DNA from: Cycas panzhihuaensis
Taxonomy: Eukaryota > Cycadophyta
Assembly: GCA_023213395.1 (NCBI GenBank)
Contig: CM041465.1
Span: 94,061,741-94,125,740, forward strand
DNA length: 64,000 nt
Reading direction: 5' to 3'
The position numbers and the translations under genes are program-made. This document shows positions 11,166 to 22,760 of the stretch, one piece after another. Every line of letters starts with the position of its first letter. Position 1 is the first letter of the stretch. Below the pieces are notes generated by a model that saw only the letters and a list, made by a program, of their open reading frames with translations, made no database searches and was not told the DNA's origin.

Positions 11166-12984
11166 TTTTAATAGAATCTAGAATAAAAGAGACTAATCTA
11201 CTTAGGGATTAAGCCACAGAAAAAGAAGAAATCAAAATTATGGTGTCTCCAAATGTAAAGGGAAGGTTGATAGAATGAGTACCTACTTCAAAAGATCAAT
11301 AGAGTAGACCAAGGATAATAAAGGCAATCAAAGACAATAAGTGATACATGGCTAAAAAGGAATCCTCAAAGTGAAGTACTAGAAAATAAAAGCATAATCT
11401 CAACCAATAACCTAGTACTTGAAGCTAACAGAAGTGTTTCTCTTTCCATGATAAAAATATGATAAGGTTGAGGGCCCAAACTCTCCTTTCAATATTAAAC
11501 TCAAAAGAGAACAAGATCTAAATATGGTGATAGAATGCTCATGATTAATGCATATTCTAGAAAGAGCAAAAGACTTATACGATCATAAGTAGGATCTCTC
11601 ATAAAAGCACAACGACGCTAAGGAGAATATAAGAAAAGACTAAGAAGAAGAAGAGATTGCCTATAGTTTTAACTCATTAAGTAAAGAGAAAGATTTAAAG
11701 TTGTAGTTTATCCTTATTGTGGAGGGGTGAGATTATATTCAACAACTTAGGGATCAAGGCCATGCATATCTTTATAATCCCAAGCAAAACCTAAGCGAAA
11801 CTTATAAAAGAGATCCCTAAACTAGGTAATCTCTTGGAGAGTACAACTAGCTCCCAACTTGATAATTTTAGGAACATCTTATATCTCTAAGTATAAATTA
11901 ATGGTTTATTCCATAAACATCATGTTTCCCTCTTTAAAATGAGGAGGGGTAGGCTCTATTAAAGAAATTAACTACTGAGGTTGGGAGTGGTTAACTATCA
12001 CTTTTTGAAAAATCCAACTTATGATGTTTATTAGGAAACCTAGGAGATGAATCTACTAAATGCTCTACAGTCGCCTCATCATTCTCAAGGTGGTCTAGAT
12101 GGAAGAGATTAGCAAAGAGAAGGTTTTTACATAGAGAAGTATACATAGAGAGATGCCTAGAACATAAAAAAGAATCAACCAAAGAGTTTGGACATATGGG
12201 AACAATCTCAATGATTGAAGGAACATGAGAAAAGAGAATAGGCCTATCAACAAACTCCTAAGTCAAAGAAAAAGTTTAATTAAATTCTTGATCATTCTTT
12301 CTACACTCTTGATTAGATAAAGATATCAGGATGAGAGAGGATAGTGAAGAATCCATGTAAGGATGGGAAGGAAAAGAAATGGTAGAAATCGAATTGACCT
12401 CCCATACTCTAGTGGAAGCATTGTAAGTACGTTGACCAATATCAAGTGAATCAACATATTTGTCCCATGATTCTAACTCTAAGTGTTGATGTAACAACAT
12501 CTTCTTCTCATGTTTATTCAACCATGTTATAAAGTAAGAAAATTGAGAAAAATATGGGGAAGCATCAACACACAAATTATGTGTAAATGAAGTTGAATAC
12601 ATTCTTGATGAAATATTAGCAATAGAAGAAGCCACATGATTTACCCACGAGGGTAAACACAAGTCCTGTGAAAAGTGTAAGGAAATGTTAAGGAGAGTAT
12701 TTATATTAATAAGCCTAGTCATAGGGGGGCCTCCATGAGATATGATGGAAAGGGGAGTTACTTCTTCATCAAGAATAGAAAAAGAAACTGAAGACTAATT
12801 AATCGAGTTTAAAGTAATAAGGGTAGATGAGGAACCTAATGATAAAGGAATAATTTTAACCAAATCCATAGCATTTACCTCTGGATGAGTAGAATGAGCT
12901 TTGATGGAAAAGTATTGACTTAAACTAAGTGATTAAAAAAAGTACTCTAAAGAGTTTAAGTATTCACTAAGTTCTAATCTCTTT
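11166..12984 (-). pseudogene. region downstream of gag in element N, family unclear
   Basis: Follows the gag remnant on the minus strand and contains open stretches at 12722-12276 (148 residues) and 12182-11991 (63 residues). They are rich in Ser, Leu and His and show none of the RT, RNase H, integrase or protease motifs I looked for. They may be decayed polyprotein or an element-specific spacer. The region ends at about 11165 against element B. No 3' LTR for element N was found here. Confidence 0.35.
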
Positions 12985-15175
12985 GACCTACATTTCCTTA
13001 CCTTTATCATCTTTACTTATTTTCTTATTATGTTGAGGTAATAATTCCTTATTACTCATTTGGTCTTGAGATGACTTAGAGGAGCAGTTTAGCTGAATGT
13101 TTGTATTTTGAATAGTACAACACTCACTTCTACCATGTTCATCTATTTGATGGTATGAGTACCATTTTATTTTTCTGAGGGAAGGGGAAAGGTGGATGAG
13201 GAGTTTGTTTCTTCCTTTCTTCAGTGGGATGAATAACTTTGGTTTCCTGTGAAGGCTAGCTCTGAGAAGGACCATCTCCACACAACTTAGTGTTGATCAC
13301 ATGCTCTAACGATCTGATTGAAGAACTCAAGTGATCATAAGTAGGTTCAGGATGGGAAGTCTTTGTCATTTGAATAGTTTCTTTAGAGGACATAGGTTTC
13401 CTAACCTTCTTGATACATGCTTAAATATTGAATGTGTTTAAGGCTAAGCATCGATCAACCACTTCTTAATACATTTGAGGACTAAGTTTTAAGACTTCAA
13501 GGTGTACATGGGGTCTCAAAGCATTAGTAAATAGATTGAATAGTAGGCTAGGATCAATACAAGCATGTATCTGGTCTTAAAATCTTTTAACAAAGTCCCT
13601 TAAGGTCTTATCATAGCTTTTCTTGATGGCTAATAAAGATTTAATGCCTGATTCAAAGGGTCTTGTTACATCAAAATAGTTGATGAAAGAGTCAACTACT
13701 TATTGGAACAAGAGGATAAAGGTTGAAGGAAGACAGTAAAACCACTTCAAGGCATTACCTTAAAGTGATTTATGGAATAGGTACACCATGACATAATCAT
13801 ATGGCATGAACTATGCACAAGCAAGTGCAAATACCTATATATGGGAAGTAGGATCCTAAGAAGGGTCACCAAAAAATTTAGATAACTTGGGAAGGAATAG
13901 AGGCATAAGAGATAAAAGGATCTCGCATGGAAATGGAGATTTCATATAATCAAGGAAAGGCCTCCTTGGCCTCAACATAGTGGAATGTTGAGGCGAAGAA
14001 GATAATGGATGAGGAATAGATGAATGGACAGGTTGTTGTAACTATTATTATTATTATGGTTGCGAAATATCATGAGATGGAAAATTAGGTGGAGGATTAA
14101 ACCACGCTATGGGATTAACCATAGAGTTAGTTTGGGATATAATATATTATGGAAAATTTAGATTGAAAGTGGAAAAATGAATAACTTATGGAGTAGGTAT
14201 GAGAATGTGCAAAGAGGAAGTGGGATTAGAAACTCTCAAAGCTTGCAATTGATTAGCTAAAGCATGAGGATAGATGGAATGAGTATAAGAAATATGTTAA
14301 GAATAGAGAACCATATTAGATGCTCTAAGAGATGGTAGGTGAGGTCTAACACCATGAGATAAAATGGTATATGATGTGTGAGGGGATAATTGATTGGTGG
14401 AAGGAATAGGATGAGAAGAGGTAACTCTAGTGGTATAAGAGTGGATAGGTCATAAATTGGGTGATAACATAACCACTTGAATAGAAGTAGTTATATGATA
14501 AACATTAAGATTGCCATGGGAGAAAATAGTACTAGTATACTCATGGGTAGAAGATATGGTATAAGGAGAGTGGATCTAAACTTGTTGTCTAGGAGGAGAA
14601 TGGTGGGACTACGAATAGGTTGACTTATAGTCATCCCCTTCCTCTAAATGAGGAGAGTGGGGTCTCGATGAAAGTCTAGGTGAAGGAGGGTGAGAAGGAT
14701 GAGGAGACTGAATGGCATCAAGTAGAGGCTCTACTTATATTAACTCATAATCCCCACCTAAAGGATCAATCTAAAGATGCTATGGTGGGGATGTCATGGT
14801 ATGAGTACCTAGGTAAAAAAGATCTTGATAACTAGCCATGTATAGTGGAGTAGGAATCCTAGTGAGAACTAATTCAAAGAATAATGAATGTGGTTAGCCT
14901 CAAGGTGGTTCTTCTTATGTAAAATAGAGGTCTACAAAAGAAGGATCACTAAGATATTAAAAGGGTTTAAGATATCCTTGCTCCATTAGTACATTATATA
15001 ATTGGGCCAAAACTTCCAAAGGATAAATGTAAGTGTCATGAGCCTAAAGTTCTAAAGATTCAACATAAGATGATGAGACTTCTTGACCAAAGTGTGTAAA
15101 ATAAGCTTGAGGATCTGGCGGAAGGCCTTGGAGCCTCAAAGAGTACCTAGGAGTAGGTGTTATATTTTTCATTAC
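12985..15175 (-). pseudogene. Ty3/gypsy-type gag of element N
   Basis: A minus-strand frame begins near 15175 (MKNITPTPRYSLRLQG), shortly after the primer site. A long Pro/Ser/His-rich N-terminal part follows (15100-14000). Then comes a Retrotrans_gag-type block (13800-13440) with HKSL-x-GNALKWFY-x-LP, RPFESGIKSLLAI, TLRDFVKRF and NLFTNALRPHVHLE. The C-terminal segment (13281-12988) has a W-Y-x-YH-x3-EHGRSECCTIQN region resembling the C-x2-H-x3-GH-x4-C pseudo-knuckle of Tat/Athila gag proteins. There are many stops (mostly TAG/TAA at expected Gln/Trp sites) and several frameshifts. Gag assembles the particle and packages element RNA. Confidence 0.75.
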
Positions 15176-15198
15176 TTTAAAAAAAAGATAAATGGTAA

Positions 15199-15215
15199 CT
15201 TTAGTATGGTTGCCA
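15199..15215 (-). other. primer-binding-site candidate of element N
   Basis: The minus strand reads TGGCAACCATACTAAAG, six bases inside the LTR end at 15222. TGGC-ACC-type sites are usual for Tat-like gypsy elements, but the tRNA was not identified. Confidence 0.45.
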
Positions 15216-15221
15216 GAAAGA

Positions 15222-17551
15222 TGGTATCTCTTAGTTAGACCTAAACCAAATATCTCTTAATTGATGAAATGTTTCTTTTATTTCAATTAAAACTAGGAGA
15301 TATGAGGTTTAAAAAGACCTAAGTAATTTCCTTTGCCCAACTCCTAAGGAGTTTTCACCTAGTTATATTGTCAAATAAGATATGGATGAGGGATGTAATG
15401 AAAGGGTTAAATGTATGGGGGTGGTAGAATCCACTAACCTACATAGCCGGGTGAAGGAGTTCTAGATTTAGAGCTACTCGTAGAATATTTTCTATGTCCT
15501 TTGTAGGGACTCTTATCCTTTGACTCTTTCAACCTTTTAAGTTTTACTTGAATAAAGGGAAAGGGTTAAGTAAATGGAAAGGTTCTCTTTATTTTTGCAT
15601 ATTTATTTTTTTATTTTGTGTAATAAAATGATACAAAATAAACTAAGGCAATTAATGAAGTAATAAGGCCTACTCTACCTTTGACCAACAAGCAAAGAAA
15701 AAATATAACTAGATGTATACAATGTATTTTTATATTTTTTCACTTTATAGATGAAGCACACAAATGAAAATATAAAACTATTCTTTTAAATGTAATATAC
15801 ACGCTTCACTATGAAAGAAAAAGGCATTAATAAAAAATGCAACATACTATGTGATTGCTCTATGCAAACTTTCAAAGAATTTGATATCATGCAATGCTAA
15901 TTGAAAGATTTTTATTTCGCATACATGTAATCTTTTCTTTGAATGAATATTCTATTATGCAAAGGAGAGACTTTAAAACATGTATTACTACTTATAAAAT
16001 GAATTTTTAGACCTTTAAAGTTATATACAAATAATGAAGCCTCAATAGCAATCCTCATACATAATACTAGCCATACAACTTTAAGATTCTATCTCAATTA
16101 GAGCAAGAAAGACTCCAAAAGGATCCTTGAATCTCTAGTATTCTAAAAAATCAAACACATATTCCATTCAATACTTTAGATTTTATTTTCAAGTAATGAA
16201 AACAAACCTAAGAGTGAAACCTTGCAAACAATAAAATTAAGACTTCTTTCCTAGTATAAAAATCTATCTTAGAATGGCTCTTTTCTTTTGATTGATTAAT
16301 TCTTTCCAAGTTTCTCCTTTAAAACAAGTAAAGGAAAAGAAGCAACAAGTAACAAGGGCTAAACCATAGCCAAACAAAGCCAAAAGAGATGGAAAACTAC
16401 TTAGAATACAGACTGCTATACAAGAATAGGAAGGGGTAGCTATATGAATGGTGGAGAGATGACCATATCCCACCTTAGTCTATCCCTTACAAACCCCATA
16501 TAGGGCTAGCCTTTCAGCTGATATTCCAAGACAAAAATACATATAATATCACCATAATAACCAACCAAAAGAAAGAGTAAGTTCTAAGTAAGAAACAACC
16601 TTTAAAAAATAGTGAAATGAGCAAAAATCACATAGGAAATATCTTACCAATTTATAAGGATTTTAAGACTAAAAACCTTGAGAAGGACCATAAAACATGA
16701 AGATTAAACCATCAACATTTAAATATCAGCAAAGTAGCAAATCACAGCATCAAAATCATCTCTCTATTTCACCCATAATTATCACTAAAGTTAACCTTAA
16801 AGTTACAATAGAAATAGTCCTCAAAAGAGCTCTAAAAATCACTAAAAATCCACATAAAGCTTGAACAATTCAATTTCTTACACTCAATGAGAAATAACAA
16901 TACTATTCTAATCATTCCTAGGCATTAAGAGGATAAGATTCCATCAAATCTGGGTGGCAACATGTAAAAATCTAGTGCATTGGCTAAGTTTTACATGCAT
17001 GACAATAAAAAATGCAATCAGTCATGTTTTTGGACCTACCAAAAATATTACTTTACTCTAAATACATGATTAGCCATATTTTTGGCAACAACAAAAATAT
17101 GATAAATAGGAAAGTAAAAATCAACTCACTGAAAAATTAAAAAATGATTTTTAAATATAAATTAGAGTACAAATGACTTTATGAATAAGTAAAAAGGCCC
17201 AGAACAAGATGAAAATGATGAGCACAAGCCCAAAAATGATTAAAAATGAAAAAAGTTAGGTGAAATCAAGAATAAAATGTAAAAATAACAAGTTTTAAAG
17301 GAAATGTTAGATTAAATTAATTATGAAGGAAAACTTTTAGTATCATAGTCTCAATCATCACTAGATAATAGTATAATATGCATCACATCATCATTCATCA
17401 CATATCATGAAGCAAAAATCAATATATTAATTCCTCAAAACATGGCCTAACTCATTACTAAACAAATCCATCATTCACTTTTCCATGAAATTCTATAAGA
17501 AACACATCAAAAGTCACAAATGTAAATAAGAGGCCAGGTTTTGGTGAAACA
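15222..17551 (-). mobile_element. 5' LTR of gypsy-like element N, ~2.33 kb
   Basis: On the minus strand it starts TGTTTCACCAAAACC (17551) and ends ...GATACCA (15222), followed by the primer-site candidate and gag. Its outer ~470 bp match 4027-4482 in inverted orientation, which confirms the family LTR start. An LTR this long agrees with the Tat/Ogre-like lineage. It interrupts a copia gag at 17551/17552. No coding capacity of its own was recognised. Confidence 0.65.
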
Positions 17552-18180
17552 AAATTTAATTTGGTGATTAATATTTCTTCCATCTCAGCATCTTCTTCAT
17601 ACCTCTAGTTCCTTTGTTCTTGGCTTATCATGTGACATATAATAACATCAAGGGTCATAGTAGTTATTTATCCTCCACTTGTTAATATATTAACCATGTT
17701 GTCATATGATTTTGGTAATTTATTGAGTACAAGGTATACTAGTTTGGTATTAGTTACGTTATCTTCAATAGTGAGAAGTACATTTTTAACATTAATCAAT
17801 TTGGCCATGAAGTCAGATATTGATTAACCCTCTCTCATTCTAAGCTTATATAAATTTTCCCTGAAAGCAATTATTCTAGCTTCGTTTTTCTGGCTAAACA
17901 TAGAGGATATTATTTTCTAGATTTTAGAGGTACTTTAAACACCATCAACATATGTTAAAAGAGAATCTAAAATTAAAAGTTTAAGGACAAATATAACATT
18001 ATTATTTCTTTCTACCCAATTCAACAAGTCTATTATGTCTATGGGCTATTTTTCTTCTGTGATTGTGATTTTCTAAGTGTGTTTTACTCTTAAAAGACAC
18101 TCAATTTTTATTTTCTAGAGGCTAAAGTTTATTTTAGTTAATTTATATGCTTCAAGCAAAGCTATAATAGAAGAAGCCAT
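17552..18180 (-). pseudogene. copia gag (UBN2-type), element C
   Basis: The frame starts with ATG at 18180 (MASSIIALLEAYKLT). It reads through FSLWKIKIECLLR, ARIIAFRENLYKLRM-EG, SISDFMAKLINV, NKLPKSYDNMV and ends with an Asp/Glu-rich tail. This is the usual order of a UBN2-family copia gag: a W-K-x-x-M-type start, then an LY-x-LKM-EG helix, then an LP-x-SY-x-x-V motif. About ten TAG/TAA stops are present. The frame is cut at 17552 by element N. Element B (8843-11165) could be the pol part of the same copia, with N inserted and some sequence lost, but their LTRs could not be matched. Confidence 0.8.
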
Positions 18181-18900
18181 GATTATAATGATATTGATAG
18201 AGAAAATTACTAAGAAAATTAAGTTATAAGGTCATATAGTCGTATGGCATACGAAAATGTCTAAATTTTTGCATGTATACAAAATTCCAAGATAAGCGAT
18301 CAAAATTGAAGTACTCAATAAGAGGAGTTCATATATGAAATTATTTTCCTTAGAAGTATCTTATTTTTTCAGAAATGAAGGTCAAAACCCTAATTGGTAA
18401 TTAGGGTTGAAAGTGAAAAATACTTCAAACAAAAAAACGACTTTAAATCTGCCTTCAAAATTGGTCTTAAAAGATTCATATTAAAGAGAAGGTTAATTTG
18501 ATATAGGTATTACCTAGATTAATTAAGTTATTTTAAAGAAACAAGTAGAAATCTTCTCAAACCTATACCTCTATAAATTAGGCCAAAATCCCTTCAAAAT
18601 AGGTTCAAATTTTATTGAGCCTTTAGAGAAAAATTATGTTTATACTCATGTGACCTTACTAGTGAAATTTATGAGCGATTTGAGTAGTTTATTTTTTTTA
18701 ATTTGTATAGTATCCATTCAATGTCCATACACTATCCCTTTTATGAAATTCATCTTCTAGAATGATTTGCACTTTAGATGGATTAGTCTCCTTTAGATAT
18801 TTAATTCTCCAAACTGATTTTTTATGATTTCTTTCAAAAATCTTAATGACCTCCTTATCTAAATTTAGACATAAAATTGATCCTCAACTAGACAGATGTA
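18181..18900 (-). other. leader of copia element C
   Basis: Sequence between the primer-site candidate at 18901-18916 and the gag start. It has no long frame, and 5' leaders of this length are common in plant copia elements. Confidence 0.5.
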
Positions 18901-18916
18901 ACCTACTCTAATACCA
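18901..18916 (-). other. primer-binding site, element C
   Basis: The minus strand reads TGGTATTAGAGTAGGT, one mismatch from the initiator-tRNA-Met site TGGTATCAGAG over its first 11 bases. Confidence 0.65.
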
Positions 18917-19280
18917 TTTAAGAAGAATTTAAGTTATTCATTAATAAGGAGGATTCCTCCATAAATATATTATAATTTGTATGGGACAAATGGCAATCAC
19001 TTAATGAGATCATATCATTTGTCACTTAGAGAGTGAAAAGGGGAATGATACATGACCCTCATAAAGTATCTAAATAGACTTGACTTTTATAAAGTACCTT
19101 AGATAAAATATTATGTCTAATAAAATGTAGGTTAAAACCTTCCCACTAACTTACAATAGACTTCACCTAACAAATAACACCCCTCACTAGTCAGAAATAG
19201 GCATACATAAACAACTTCTACATAAACACAATATTAATAAGAGCACATACTCATAGTCTTACATCCACTTAAGATGAAAT
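18917..19280 (-). mobile_element. LTR-like sequence between two primer-site candidates
   Basis: On the minus strand a purine run (AGTGAGGGG) is followed by TGTTATTTGTTAGG near 19176. That could be an LTR start running to 18917, with 19177-19280 being leader of another element. No partner copy is present in the window to fix the ends. Confidence 0.35.
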
Positions 19281-19296
19281 AATAGCTCTGATACCA
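19281..19296 (-). other. second initiator-tRNA-Met primer site
   Basis: The minus strand reads TGGTATCAGAGCTATT, a perfect 12-base TGGTATCAGAGC. Its 5' LTR should extend rightwards from about 19297, but the boundary with the LTR of gypsy D is unclear. Confidence 0.7.
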
Positions 19297-20227
19297 TATT
19301 AAAATTATATAAATATGATTTGATATTATGAGCACATACAATATTAAATAAATTAAGATTATGAAGCCATATAGTTGTAATAAATAAATGAATATGTACA
19401 ATGCAGAATGTCATATATTTATGAAAAATAATCACCTTTAATTATATTATAAAACATAATGTATATTCATGTGCATTCCACCTGAAGACTATCTAATCAT
19501 AAACTAGTAGCTGCTTAGTCAACTAATGACTAAATACATAAAGAATTGTATGCATTATGACCCTTTTAATGCATATTAAAGAGGGAATACATCAACTTAT
19601 TAAAGTATTGAATTTGACATTATCCAATATTAACTACTTAGTAGCTCCTATAGAGTAATTTTCCTATGGTAGATAATATGCTCTCTCTCAAGAATTATGG
19701 TTATATGATTTTATTTATAATAATGAGAAAAAGGTAACTTAGGTATGAAAAGATAAATAGGTTAATGTACATAAGAATGGAGTCATTGGGAACATAATAG
19801 AAAATCTATATAACCATCTAGATTAGATAGAAGCATATAAGAGAGTATAAAAGATATGACTTCCTGAATGGTTCTCTCACATGCAAAAATGATAATGGAA
19901 AGTAGAGAGCAAATGCAATGATTTCTATTAATAATAAAAATTGATTACACAAGTGAGATTCACAAAAGAGCAGTAAATGAATATTATTGAAGACTGAAAG
20001 TAACATGGTATTGTCTCTTAAGGAAAGTAATTACATAATAAACTTCTTCTATAATTCATGGCATTTAAATAGATAAAGGAGGGTCTTTTTTATGCAATCT
20101 TATTGAAAGTCTAAATGGCCTTTCATTTCATTAGTGGACTTAAATAACCCACACACAAAATTTAAGAACTAGCTTGGTCACATGTGCTAGTTCTCTAGTT
20201 CTACTAACAACATATAATTATGTAACA
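19297..20227 (-). mobile_element. LTR sequence: copia LTR (left) and gypsy D 3' LTR (right)
   Basis: The right end is the start of the 3' LTR of gypsy D. On the minus strand an AAGGGAGGGG tract (20231-20240) is followed by TGTTACATAATT starting at 20227. The left end abuts the primer site at 19281 and should be the 3' end of a copia 5' LTR. No partner copies are in the window, so the boundary between the two is not resolved. Small open stretches here (for example 19818-20006) show no family similarity. Confidence 0.5.
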
Positions 20228-20240
20228 TATCCCCTCCCTT

Positions 20241-20820
20241 GAGATGTTGAGTCCTCAAAGTGAAGGAGATATAGATGTTGCTTAATAAAATTAGTTGATT
20301 TTCGCATTGCCTCATCAAGTTTGCACTTAACCCACTACACCAAATACTCAAAATTTAACTTGTTTTAAATATGGTATTCTCTTCTAACCAATATATATTC
20401 TAATGGTATAGTAAGAATTTATTCTTCATCTAGGATTAGTAAAACTATTTGAGGGGTTATACATTTTCTAAGATATTTCTTAAGACATGAAATATAAAAA
20501 ATATTATGGATCTTGGTGGTAGGTGCGAGTTCTAACATATAAGTAATTTCACCAATATATTGGAGAACTTTGTACAGGCCATAGTATCAAGGGTTGATCT
20601 TATAGTTCTTATGGTGTTTCAATGATTGTTGCTTATATGGTTGAATATAGAGAAACATAAGACTACTAATAAAAAAAAGAGTAATCAAAATAGTGATGGT
20701 TTTCTAATTGCTTCATTTGATTTTAGGAGATAGTTAAATTCTACTTGAGGGTGCTCTAAATCTAGTCCATGTATTATAACTTTTGTTATACCATAATAGT
20801 TCAAAGGTTGATGGCTAAAG
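20241..20820 (-). pseudogene. gypsy D integrase C-terminal end and chromodomain-like tail
   Basis: The minus strand reads a YGLYKVLQYIGE-YMLELAP segment, then KIHNIFYISCLKKYL. This is the GPY/F-type module and the H-x-V/I-F-H-V-S-x-LK motif of plant chromoviral integrases. After it come L-D-E, P-LEYILVRR-x-Y and LV-WVKC-LDEA, matching the chromodomain-like ILxxR...VKW....EATWE order. Further upstream (20867-20685) the frame shows YGITKVIIHGLDL and QVEFNYLLKS. It is interrupted at 20820 by copia E; the frame resumes at 27954. Confidence 0.85.
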
Positions 20821-20825
20821 TAAAG
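20821..20825. repeat. target-site duplication of copia E (left)
   Basis: TAAAG, repeated exactly at 27949-27953 on the other side of element E. Confidence 0.8.
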
Positions 20826-21275
20826 GTAAAGAATTAGTATTAGCATCAATCTAGGTTCAAATCCCACTTAGGCACATGTAATATATAATACAAATGAAAT
20901 AAAGGAGAGTGAATTGGTCTAAATTCTACTACAATAATAGACTTTGCATTAGTCATAAAAACCTTACAATACATCAAATGTTAAGCCTTATATATACAAG
21001 AGATAACAGTTATGAGAGGTATTTGATAATAATAAATAGTTGATCATGTAAGGTGATAATTGTCACCTTGCATAATTTATCCATATCTACATTGCATAAT
21101 ATTGTGAGGATAATATACCACGTATACCTAGTCTCACAACTTAAGTGAAGACTTAACCCTTTCATGAGTACATCACCCTTATCATAAAATAATAATATAC
21201 TTTTACATTAAATTATAAATATATATTATAATGAATAAATAAGAATTAATGAAGTCAATATTAATTCTTCCATCA
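20826..21275 (-). repeat. 3' LTR of copia E
   Basis: 450 bp. On the minus strand it starts TGATGGAAGAATTAAT. Its far end is degenerate (GTAAAGAATTAG on the plus strand instead of TGCTGAGAATTAG). It is preceded on the minus strand by the purine tract at 21276-21286. It matches 27498-27948 over its length with frequent transitions. Confidence 0.92.
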
Positions 21276-22760
21276 CCCTTCCTTAATGATGAGTTTATTA
21301 ATTATGATACCAAGGCCAAGTCAAAATGTTTCAAATTTATCACAGCAAGTACCTTTGTGAAAATGTCTATAATTTGATCATTGGTTGGCTTCTAGACCAA
21401 ATCTATTTTACCATCTTAAACATGCTCCTTGATGAAGTGATGGTACACTTCAATATGTTTTGTCTTTATATGGAACACAAGATTCTTGGTCAATTTAAGA
21501 ACACTTTAATTATCACAAAATAATAAAGTAGCTTGTGTTTGATTGGTTCCAAGCTCTTTAAGAATCTTTCTAAGCTAGATAGCCTCAATAGCTATAGTAA
21601 TAATGACTTTATACTTAGCTTTAGTTGAAGATAAATTAATATTAGGCTATTTTTTACAACTCCAAGAAACTAAGGTAAAATCTAAGTTAAAATAGTAGCC
21701 TAAGATTGACCTAAGGTTATCTTTCCATCTAACATAATTTGCATCTATATAACTTATCAATAAAGGATTATCCATATGATAGTAATCAAGTCTAAACTAG
21801 AGAGTAGCCTAAAGATATATCAAGATCCTTATTATTTCTTTCCATTATGAAGTTTTAGTTGAGTCATAGACCTTGAATAAATCCCAACAACATATGAAAT
21901 ATTAGGTCTAGTATGTGTGAGGTAAATTAATTTTCTCACAAGTTGTCTATGTAAAGTAGGATTTATAGGTTTATCATGCTCATCAATATCTAGTTTTAAT
22001 CCTATATCCATAGGAGTTAGCGATATCTTATATTCTTCTATCTTAAATTTTTTAAGGAATTATTTTACATATTTAGATTATGAGAGGAAAATATGACCAA
22101 GTTACTGCTAGACTTACATGGCAAGAAAGTAATGAAGCAACCTAAGGTTAGTCATCTCAAAGCTATTGTTTAGTCCTCCTTAAAGTTATGCAATCCACTC
22201 TTTGTCATTACTAGTTATTAATAAATCATCAATGTAAAGTACAACCAAAGTGATCAAATCATTATAGACTTTGAAATATAAATTTAGGCCTGAAGATGAG
22301 TATATAAGTCCATAATTTTAAAAGTATTCATTAATTTTTACATACCAAGCACAAGGTAATTGCTTATGGCCATAAAGATCCTTTTTTAGCTTGCAATCTA
22401 GGTGTTCTTTTCTATGAATAATAAAGCTAGGAGGTTGATTTAAATATATTTTCTCTTGTGAATCATCATTGAAGAAGGCACCTTTTATGTCCATTTAAAA
22501 AATATACCAATTAAATTGAGTTGGTAGAGCTAAAATAAGCTTGATAATGGTCATGTTGGCTAGTGATACAAATGTATCCTACATATCAATGCCTTCAATT
22601 TGCTTGAAATCTTTGGTAATCAAATGTGCTTTATGATACTAAATAGAGCCATCTGCATGAAATTTTGTTTTGTATACCCATTTGTAATCAATAGGTTTTT
22701 TTCTTTTATATAGCTCAATTAACTCCCATGTATCATTTTGTGAAATAAAGTCTATCTCTT
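21276..22760 (-). pseudogene. copia E reverse transcriptase and RNase H
   Basis: Minus-strand order: IDYKWVYKTKFHADGS (near 22690), KGAFFNDD with EKIYLNQPP (near 22470), CKLKKDLYGHKQ (near 22390), the catalytic VLYIDDLLITS (near 22240), then RNase H down to about 21300. Many TAA/TAG stops. The YIDD box is intact, but the frame as a whole is not. Confidence 0.88.
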
